Shown here in pieces: positions 58,643 through 64,000 of a stretch of DNA of 64,000 nucleotides; within the stretch, counting starts at the first letter, position 1, and each line of letters opens with the position of its first letter. The stretch comes from Caulobacter vibrioides. GTDB taxonomy: Bacteria > Pseudomonadota > Alphaproteobacteria > Caulobacterales > Caulobacteraceae. Under the pieces are notes generated by a model. The model saw nothing but the letters and a program-made list of their open reading frames with translations. It made no database searches and had not been told where the DNA came from. The DNA lies in contig NZ_PJRR01000012.1 of assembly GCF_002858865.1 (NCBI RefSeq), positions 186,001 through 250,000 of the forward strand, read 5' to 3'. The translations under genes and the position numbers were made by a program.

Positions 58643-60373
58643 ATGGCCGGTAAGCCCCCCGTCCTCGGCTTGGCCTTCCCCGCGCGTCTGCGGGGCGGCG
58701 TGCTGTGGAAGGCCATCCGCGCCGAGGCCGCCGGCCATGTCGAGCGCGAGTGGTTCGGGTCGGGCCCCCATCGCCTGAAGATCGCCCTGCCCCGGCCCGA
58801 GGGCCTGTCCGCCCGTCCCCATGACCCGCGCCCGGTCGACCCGGCCCACGGCCAGAAGATCCTGTCGGGCGCCCTGACCCTGGACGGCGGCGCCCTGCGC
58901 CTGGGCGTTGACGGCGATCCGTTCGACACCGCAAGCCCCTCGCGCCGCTTCGCCGTCAGCCTGCACCGCTTCGACTGGCTGCCGGACCTGGTCGCCGTCG
59001 GTCCGGACGGTGCCCGCCGCGCTTTGCGCCTGATCGACGACTGGCGACGGGTGTTCGGCAAGTGGAACGCCTTTTCCTGGGGGCCAGAATGCCTGGAGCG
59101 GCGGGTGCATCACCTGGCCTGCGCCGCCAAGACCCTGGCCGCCGAGGCCAGCGACGCCGAGGTCGCCGATCTCGTCTTCGATCTGGCCCGCCAGGGCCGT
59201 CACCTGCTGGAGATCACGCGCGCGCCCGAACGGACCCTGGAACGGGCCGTCGCTGCGGGCCTGGCCGGCTGCGTTCTGGCCGGCAAGCCGGGCGAGCCGC
59301 TGATCGACGCCGCCCTGAAGGCCCTGGTCCCGCAGTTGGACGCCATGGTGCTGGGCGACGGCGGCCACGCCACCCGCAGCCCCGAGGCCGGGGTCGAGCT
59401 CCTGTTCGACCTTCTGACCCTCGATGACGCCCTGGGCCAGCGCGGCCGCCCCAGCCCAGAAGCCCTGTCGCGGGCCATCGACCGCCTGTCCAGCGCCACG
59501 CGGTTCTTCACCCTGGGCGATGGCCACCTGGCGGCCTTCCACGGCGGCGAGACGGTGGGCCCGGCGCGGATCGCCGCAGCCCTCGCCCACGACGACGCCG
59601 GCCCCCGCAGCCTGAACGCCGCCCCCCACAGCGGCTATCACAAGATGATCGGCGGCAGCATCGAGGTCATCGCCGACTGCGGCCCGCCCCCGGTCGGCCC
59701 CTTGAGCGTCAACGCCTGCGCCCAACCGGCCGCCTTCGAGATCGTCTGCGCCAAGGACCGGCTGATCACCAGCTGCGGCTGGAGCCCCGAGGCCGCCGGC
59801 GCCCACGCCTTTCGCCTGTCGGACGCCGCCTCCACCGTATCGGTCGGCGACGGCTCGGCCGGTCGGCCCCTGTCCGGCTTCCGGGCCAAGGCGCTGGGGC
59901 CCTGGCTGGTCGACGGCGCGGCCAAGGTCGAGGCCAAGCGCCACGACGATGTCGGCGGCGTCTGGCTGGACATCGTCCACGACGGCTGGCGACATCTGGG
60001 CCTGACCCACGCCCGTCGCCTGTTCCTCGATGCGGTGCAAGACGAGTTGCGCGGCGAGGACAGCCTCTCGCCCCTGGCCCTCGACCCGAAGGCTGCGGAA
60101 GGCCCGCGCCGCTACCTGCCCTTCGCCGTGCGCTTCCACCTGCACCCCGACGCCCGCGCCTCGATCGCCCGCGACGGCAAGAGCGTGCTGATCCGCGGGC
60201 CCAGCAATATCGGCTGGTGGCTGCGCAATGACGCCGTCGACGTCGAGATCGCCCCCAGCGCCCACTTCGACCACGGCCTGGCCCGCAAGGCCGGCCAGAT
60301 CGTGCTGAAAAGCCAGGTCCGCCCCGAGGTCGGGGCCAAGATCCGCTGGAAACTGACCAAGGCCGAGGGCTAG
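58643..60373 (+). CDS. Heparinase II/III-family protein
   Basis: A 576-aa protein with an N-terminal helical toroid (FDWLPDLVAVGPDGARRALRLIDDWRRVF; GRHLLEITRAPERTLERAV) and a beta-rich heparinase II/III-like C-terminal domain (LNAAPHSGYHKMIGGSIEVIADCGPPPVGPLS; RYLPFAVRFHLHPDARASIARDGKSVLIRG). No signal peptide. In alphaproteobacteria this gene usually sits beside rsmB and purH; here rsmB and rpe precede it. The real substrate of the family's cytoplasmic members is unknown. Confidence 0.9.
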   Translation: MAGKPPVLGLAFPARLRGGVLWKAIRAEAAGHVEREWFGSGPHRLKIALPRPEGLSARPHDPRPVDPAHGQKILSGALTLDGGALRLGVDGDPFDTASPSRRFAVSLHRFDWLPDLVAVGPDGARRALRLIDDWRRVFGKWNAFSWGPECLERRVHHLACAAKTLAAEASDAEVADLVFDLARQGRHLLEITRAPERTLERAVAAGLAGCVLAGKPGEPLIDAALKALVPQLDAMVLGDGGHATRSPEAGVELLFDLLTLDDALGQRGRPSPEALSRAIDRLSSATRFFTLGDGHLAAFHGGETVGPARIAAALAHDDAGPRSLNAAPHSGYHKMIGGSIEVIADCGPPPVGPLSVNACAQPAAFEIVCAKDRLITSCGWSPEAAGAHAFRLSDAASTVSVGDGSAGRPLSGFRAKALGPWLVDGAAKVEAKRHDDVGGVWLDIVHDGWRHLGLTHARRLFLDAVQDELRGEDSLSPLALDPKAAEGPRRYLPFAVRFHLHPDARASIARDGKSVLIRGPSNIGWWLRNDAVDVEIAPSAHFDHGLARKAGQIVLKSQVRPEVGAKIRWKLTKAEG

Positions 60374-60378
60374 CCGCC

Positions 60379-60660
60379 GTGGGCTTCTCCCGCCGCCCGC
60401 CGATCGATCCCGGCCGCGCGCATGCGCCGCCGGAATACACGGCCGAGGAGATCGATGAGGTCCTGACCGCCCTGCGCGCCGAGGCGCCGGAGGCCCTGGC
60501 TTTGGTCGAGCGGGAAGCCCGGGCGCCGGGGAGCGTGCCGATGAGCGACCACGACGACGCCTATGACCGCCTGCTGACCGTGCTGTTCGAGCGTGGGTTC
60601 GTGCAGACGCACATCGAGATGGCGATGGTGTTTCGGGGGGTTCGGGAGCGGGCGGGATAG
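60379..60660 (+). CDS. Small uncharacterised protein
   Basis: A 93-aa protein starting with GTG five bases after the heparinase-family stop codon. It is mostly helical, with an acidic middle (YTAEEIDEVLTALRAEAPEALALVEREAR) and a C terminus YDRLLTVLFERGFVQTHIEMAMVFRGVRERAG. No family was recognised. Codon bias matches the upstream gene, so it is likely real and co-transcribed with it. Confidence 0.65.
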   Translation: MGFSRRPPIDPGRAHAPPEYTAEEIDEVLTALRAEAPEALALVEREARAPGSVPMSDHDDAYDRLLTVLFERGFVQTHIEMAMVFRGVRERAG

Positions 60661-60714
60661 AAAGCTGCTAACGCGCCTCGTCGGAAATCAAATGGACCCG
60701 CACGGCAGTCCCGC

Positions 60715-61218
60715 CTATCGAGCGTTCGCCATCAGAAAGGCAAGGAAGTTTTTCCGCTCCTCGGTGGAGGCCGCCTTGAGTTGCGCTGCGCCAAGTTCTG
60801 CCTGATCGATCAAGTCCTGGGCCTCGCCTCGGGTGATCTTCCCAGACGTCGAGTAGTCTGCCCAGTGGCGCCTTTCCTGCAACGCGGTGAAGGCGCTAGC
60901 GAAATCCCGAATTTCAGGCGAGACGAACTGAGCGCCCATGGCCTTCTGCGCCTTCGCATCCAACGTGGATTTGTCGACGGCTTCACAACCTTTGCGCATC
61001 TTCTGATGATCGAACGAGCGGTAGATCGTCTCGTAACGCGGTGTCTGACGATGCTTCACTCCCACAAGCACATCGCTCGCAGTCTTCAGGGCAACGTGGA
61101 ATAGCCCATAGTAGGCAGTTGAAACGGCGCGGCGCAGGCGCGCCTGGTTCGGGGCACCCTTGTTCTCACTCCCCAGCAACAGACGCGCGGTGGAGAACAG
61201 ACCCTGAGGGTCAATCAT
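60715..61218 (-). CDS. HEPN-like domain protein
   Basis: A 167-aa all-alpha protein. RRAVSTAYYGLFHVAL (29-44) and ALQERRHWADYSTSGKITRGEAQDLIDQA (112-140) match the two conserved helical stretches of HEPN-domain proteins. A strict Rx4-6H RNase motif is not clear; R116-R117-H118 and H71 are the nearest candidates. The gene is visibly less GC-rich than its neighbours. It overlaps the upstream small gene by 8 bp, an arrangement seen for toxin-antitoxin or defence pairs. Start 61218 is used; an in-frame upstream start exists but only adds basic residues. Confidence 0.75.
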   Translation of the reverse strand: MIDPQGLFSTARLLLGSENKGAPNQARLRRAVSTAYYGLFHVALKTASDVLVGVKHRQTPRYETIYRSFDHQKMRKGCEAVDKSTLDAKAQKAMGAQFVSPEIRDFASAFTALQERRHWADYSTSGKITRGEAQDLIDQAELGAAQLKAASTEERKNFLAFLMANAR

Positions 61219-61507
61219 TTCGCTTCGCCCACTCCTCGGGCGCGAAGATTTGAACGACAGGCAATCGCTCATCGCCGTGCTTGAGCAGCAGGTCTCGCAC
61301 AGCTTGAGAGAAACGCAGACGCTTTCTTGTCCAGTCGGTGCGGTCTTGGCCGCGCTTGACGGCGACCTGAATGATCACCGCCCCGCTCTCCCCGGAATTA
61401 GGATCCTCATAAACGTAGACGCGCGCGGGTGTGACGTCGCGATCGAACTGCTTAGCACGTTCGGCGACCTCACGGCCAAAATGGACGATGTCTAGGGCTG
61501 CGACCAT
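61211..61507 (-). CDS. Small protein encoded with the HEPN-like gene
   Basis: A 98-aa alpha/beta protein: an N-terminal helix (FGREVAERAKQFDRD), two strands (RVYVYEDPN, GAVIIQVAVKRG), a basic stretch (DWTRKRLRFSQAVRDLLLKHGDERL) and a last strand VVQIFAPEEW. No known family was recognised and no nucleotidyltransferase GSxxxG motif is present. It overlaps the HEPN-like gene by 8 bp and so is probably translated with it. A partner or antitoxin role is inferred from layout only. Confidence 0.7.
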   Translation of the reverse strand: MVAALDIVHFGREVAERAKQFDRDVTPARVYVYEDPNSGESGAVIIQVAVKRGQDRTDWTRKRLRFSQAVRDLLLKHGDERLPVVQIFAPEEWAKRND

Positions 61508-61657
61508 GCACCGAATCTGGCCATTCGTGACGTCGCTGTCAAATCGTCAAACTCAGCGAGCGCGCCTGCAACCTGACCCGATCCATGCGATCATCTTGCC
61601 GTGAAATGTAGGGTCCACTGGCGTCTCACGTATCGGCTGAACCAGGGGTTCCCGCTA

Positions 61658-61795
61658 CAAGGGTGGGAATGACGGAGAAAGGGGGCGTTTTGTAGGTATG
61701 GCGCCGCAAACGTACCCCACCCCATGCTCTGCCAGGCTGAACACCTGCGCGGTCTCCGGATCGGCCGGCTTGCCCAGCACGCAGTCGGCTAGGCG
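61658..61795 (-). pseudogene. Possible 3' gene remnant
   Basis: On the minus strand, about 33 codons with normal high third-position GC read LADCVLGKPADPETAQVFSL, then AEHGVGYVCGAIP, and run into repeat-like sequence before a stop. A family B repeat lies directly at the upstream end, so the fragment may be what is left after repeat insertion. The parent gene was not recognised. Confidence 0.3.
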
Positions 61796-61797
61796 AG

Positions 61798-61921
61798 CCC
61801 TCTCCCAAAGGGAGAGGGTCGGGGAGAGGGAGTAAGCCGTGCGCCGGAGCGCCGGCAGGGCGGCGGCTTTGAAACCCCTCTCCCGACCGCTTCGCGGCCA
61901 CCCTCTCCCTCTGGGAGAGGG
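61798..61921. repeat. Family B intergenic repeat, copy 5
   Basis: Begins CCCTCTCCCAAAGGGAGAGGG and ends CCCTCTCCCTCTGGGAGAGGG, with GACCGCTTCGCGGCC inside. It lies in the noncoding region between the HEPN-like pair and the hairpin-rich zone. Confidence 0.75.
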
Positions 61922-62099
61922 AACCGACTTTACGGGGATTGGCGGGCGTGAACGCTCGGAATTGGCGAAGCGGAATCCAATGCAATCAACGCCTTGTCAC
62001 TTTTACGCGCCGACTTGTCCCCGGCGTTGAGATCACCCGCACAATGGTCCCACCTCGTCGCGAGGAAAGGGCGCATGGCCAGCGACCATCGTGGCGGCG

Positions 62100-62370
62100 G
62101 GGGGCGGTCGAGCGGGGATAGGTTCGAGGGGGGTACTCGAACGGTCCGGGGCTGAGCTTGCTGGGCTCACCCGCCCGCCGTCGGCGTGGTCGGGGGAAAG
62201 GGTTCGTCCCTCTTCGATCGCCGGGCGCTTCCGGAAACGGATACGCCCGGGTCCCGGTAAGGCCCGAACAGGGCCACCTTCCCGGGAGGCTGGCGGATAA
62301 CGGCTGCGCGGAGCGTCGGGCTTCGTCGAAACGGTGTTTATCAAATTCTTCCGGACGGATGTCCGGCGCT
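62100..62370. ncRNA. Candidate structured noncoding RNA region
   Basis: Three perfect hairpins lie within 250 bases: GTTCGAG-N7-CTCGAAC (62122-62142), a nested CCCGGG...AAGGCCC-GAACA-GGGCC...CCTT...CCCGGG (62246-62286), and CCGGAC-GGAT-GTCCGG (62351-62366). Coding signals are absent on both strands. I could not match it to tmRNA, RNase P RNA, SRP RNA or a known riboswitch. The strand is undetermined. Confidence 0.3.
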
Positions 62371-62431
62371 CCGCGTCCCTTTCCATGACTTCAGCGGCTG
62401 GCCGCGTGAAGCAGCGGTGGCGTGTCCGAAA

Positions 62432-62544
62432 TCCTCCCCCCAGCGGGAGAGGTGTCGGCGCAGCCGACGGAGGGGGAAGAGGCCGGCTCAACCGAACTTC
62501 CCCCTCCGGCGCTTCGCGCCGCCTCCCCCGCTGGGGGAGGATTT
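62432..62544. repeat. Family B intergenic repeat, copy 6
   Basis: Begins TCCTCCCCCCAGCGGGAGAGG and ends CCTCCCCCGCTGGGGGAGGATTT, with CGGCGCTTCGCGCCG in the middle. It directly follows the stop codon of the isoaspartyl peptidase gene and probably provides its transcript end. Confidence 0.8.
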
Positions 62545-63423
62545 CTAGAACGCCGCGCTGACGATGGTTCCGCCCGGCAGCAGGGCGGCGCGTTTCAGAC
62601 CGCTGGAGACGAAGGGCATGGCGATGTTGCCGTCACGATCGACCGCGATCAGTCCGCCGTGACCGCCCAGCGCCGCGACGCTGTCGATCGCAGCCTGGGC
62701 CGCCGCGTCCAGGGCCTCGCCGCCGAAGCGGACGCGGTGGGCGATCTGGGCGGCGACGGCGGCGCGGATGAAATACTCGCCCTGGCCGGTGCAGGAGACG
62801 GCGGCGTGGCCGTCGGCCCAGGCCCCGGCCCCGATGATGGGGCTGTCGCCCACCCGGCCGGGCCGCTTGCCGAACACTCCGGCGGTGGAGGTGGCGGCGG
62901 CGAGGCGCCCTTCGCCGTCGCGGACCACGCAGCCGACGGTGCCGGTGGGCAGGGCGTCGGGCGGATGATTGTCCTCGAAGGCGCCGGCGCGAGTGAACCA
63001 GGCGTCGGGATCCTCGACGGGCTCCAGGCCCTGCTCGCGGGCGAAGGCGATGGCCCCCTGGCCGGCCAGCATCACGTGCGGAGTGTGCTCCATCACCGCC
63101 CGGGCGGCCAGGATCGGGCTCTTGAAGCCCTGCAGGGCGGCGACCGACCCGGCGCGCAGGGTGGGGCCGTCCATCAGGCTGGCGTCGAGCTCATATTCGC
63201 CGTCGGCGTTGGGCGAGGCGCCCTTGCCGGCGATGTAGAGACCGCTGGCCTCGAGGCCGACCACGGTCTCGACCGCCACGTCGAGCGCGCCGGCGCCGGC
63301 GGCCAGACGATCGCGGGCGGCTTCGACGAGGCCGCGCATATGGGCGATCTCGACGCCGTAGTCGTGGCCGCGCTTGGCTCCGGCGCCGCCATGCAGGGCG
63401 AGACTAAAACGTTTGTTTGACAT
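62545..63423 (-). CDS. Isoaspartyl peptidase / L-asparaginase family protein
   Basis: A 292-aa Ntn-hydrolase precursor. LALHGGAGA opens the fold, [22 protein letters not shown] contains the Thr that becomes the catalytic N-terminal nucleophile after autocleavage, and [16 protein letters not shown] and [11 protein letters not shown] follow. It hydrolyses isoaspartyl dipeptides and/or asparagine. No signal peptide, so cytoplasmic. Confidence 0.93.
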   Translation of the reverse strand: MSNKRFSLALHGGAGAKRGHDYGVEIAHMRGLVEAARDRLAAGAGALDVAVETVVGLEASGLYIAGKGASPNADGEYELDASLMDGPTLRAGSVAALQGFKSPILAARAVMEHTPHVMLAGQGAIAFAREQGLEPVEDPDAWFTRAGAFEDNHPPDALPTGTVGCVVRDGEGRLAAATSTAGVFGKRPGRVGDSPIIGAGAWADGHAAVSCTGQGEYFIRAAVAAQIAHRVRFGGEALDAAAQAAIDSVAALGGHGGLIAVDRDGNIAMPFVSSGLKRAALLPGGTIVSAAF

Positions 63424-63512
63424 TCTGCTTCCTTGGCTCGGCGTCCCGCGCTAGCGTCCGGGCTCTTAGCCAAGAATATCCTTTTAGCGAAAAGATTTGG
63501 GGAGAGGCGATC

Positions 63513-64000
63513 ATGAAGGCGGTGCTCAGCAAGGAAGTCGGCGGTCCCGAGACCCTGGTGCTGGAGGAGCTGCCCGATCCCGTCGCCGGCGCAGGCCAGG
63601 TGCTGATCGACGTCAAGGCCTGCGGCGTGAACTATCCCGATGTCCTGATCATCGAGGACAAGTACCAGTTCAAGCCGACGCGCCCGTTCGCGCCGGGCGG
63701 CGAGGTGTCGGGGGTGATCTCGGCGGTCGGCGAGGGCGTGACCCGCTTCAAGGTCGGCGACCGCGTGCTAGCCTCGACCGGCTGGGGCGGCTACGCCGAG
63801 AAGCTGGCCCTGGAAGAGGGCCGCTGCACCCATATCCCCGACAACATGCCCTTCGACGAGGCGGCCGCCTTCGTCCTGACCTACGGCACCTCGTACTACG
63901 CGCTGAAGGAGCGCGGCGTGCTGAAGGCCGGCGAGACCCTGCTGGTGCTGGGCGCGGCCGGGGGCGTGGGCCTGGCGGCCGTGGAGCTGGGCAAGGCCAT
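63513..64000 (+). CDS. NADPH:quinone oxidoreductase family protein (5' part)
   Basis: Medium-chain dehydrogenase/zinc-type alcohol dehydrogenase-like protein cut by the window end after 162 codons. MKAVLSKEVGGPETLVLEEL, VKACGVNYPDVLIIEDKYQ, PGGEVSGVISAVGEGVTRFKVGDRV and the NADPH loop LVLGAAGGVGLAAVELGKA are visible. No zinc-ligand Cys cluster is seen, as in quinone reductases. GGGGAGAGG upstream supports the start. Confidence 0.92.
   Translation, partial: MKAVLSKEVGGPETLVLEELPDPVAGAGQVLIDVKACGVNYPDVLIIEDKYQFKPTRPFAPGGEVSGVISAVGEGVTRFKVGDRVLASTGWGGYAEKLALEEGRCTHIPDNMPFDEAAAFVLTYGTSYYALKERGVLKAGETLLVLGAAGGVGLAAVELGKA

Larger units (their letters stand above)
61508..62431. other. About 0.9 kb without a convincing gene
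   Basis: This stretch holds the promoter side of the HEPN-like pair, a repeat-like segment at 61626-61672 (CCAGGGGTTCCCGCTACAAG), a possible gene remnant at 61658-61795, a family B repeat at 61798-61921 and a hairpin-rich zone at 62100-62370. An open frame on the minus strand (62033-62491) lacks the third-position GC bias of real genes here and is rejected as coding. Confidence 0.5.

Noticed and set aside
60715-61507. Canonical MNT-HEPN toxin-antitoxin pair
   Set aside because: The small partner lacks the GSxxxGxxxxxSDxD nucleotidyltransferase motif and the HEPN protein lacks a clear Rx4-6H motif, so the specific label is not supported.
62100-62370. tmRNA, RNase P RNA or SRP RNA
   Set aside because: The tmRNA tag codons, the GAGGAAAGTCCGGGC box of RNase P RNA and the SRP GGTCCGGAAGGAAGCAGCC-type core were all looked for and are missing.
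62033-62491. Minus-strand open frame of 152 codons in the noncoding patch
   Set aside because: Codon third positions are not GC-biased, composition is Arg/Pro-rich, and it runs into a family B repeat.

Overview
The window looks like a stretch of a Caulobacter chromosome (C. vibrioides/crescentus group or a close relative such as C. segnis). The DNA is very GC-rich, with strong G/C at third codon positions. One CDS reproduces the known Caulobacter hybrid kinase ShkA residue by residue at its functional sites (H23, R324, Y338, D369-D370-R371, D430). An alphaproteobacterial LexA box (GTTC-N7-GTTC) precedes comM. The gyrB-recF-dnaN-grpE-hrcA-rph block suggests a position near the replication origin. 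No rRNA, tRNA, CRISPR array, phage or intact insertion sequence was recognised.

Layout. 1-8.9 kb holds replication and stress genes: gyrB, recF, a glyoxalase-like gene with its ArsR regulator, dnaN, a small DUF2061 membrane protein behind a near-ideal Fur box, grpE, hrcA and rph. 9-12.4 kb holds a HtrA-like protein that has lost two catalytic residues, an XRE/DUF2975 pair, a 46-residue membrane protein, a GST and rdgB. 12.4-18.3 kb holds hemW, rsmI, yraN, a SirB1-type protein, gshB and LexA-boxed comM. 18.3-26.2 kb holds a FecA-like TonB receptor, shkA, ampG, a membrane-anchored trypsin-like protease with a DUF350 protein, and a divergent ArsR/AHSA1 pair sharing a perfect operator. 26.2-38 kb holds rlmN, an SDR with an Rrf2 regulator, kup, argG and many small accessory genes (KTSC, MAPEG, LysE, a lipoprotein, SDR, DUF1232, GNAT, trmO). 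38-43.6 kb holds a compositionally odd TPR/O-GlcNAc-transferase-like gene next to the divergent UDP-GlcNAc precursor genes glmS and glmM.

43.7-56.5 kb holds a large TolB-like/amidohydrolase exoprotein, a regulator/membrane-protein pair, a DUF6065 protein, a prolyl-tRNA editing-type protein, cnoX, a LON-domain protein, a Trm112-like protein, a ubiquinone-type hydroxylase, marC, pyrF, ggt and a DUF1674 (SDHAF4-like) protein. 56.6-60.7 kb holds rsmB, rpe, a heparinase II/III-family protein and a small unknown gene. 60.7-62.5 kb is the most accessory part: a two-gene HEPN-like module, then about 0.9 kb without a convincing gene but with several perfect hairpins, a possible gene remnant and repeats. 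The window closes with an isoaspartyl peptidase/asparaginase and the start of a quinone oxidoreductase.

Two families of intergenic inverted repeats recur. One is bounded by GTCATCCCGG/CCGGGATGAC (three copies); the other is rich in CTCTCCC/GGGAGAG (six copies). They mostly follow gene ends. The most interesting leads are the HEPN-like pair with the structured noncoding region, the pseudo-HtrA protein, the Fur-boxed DUF2061 gene, the two leaderless-looking ArsR promoters and the low-GC O-GlcNAc-transferase-like gene beside glmS.
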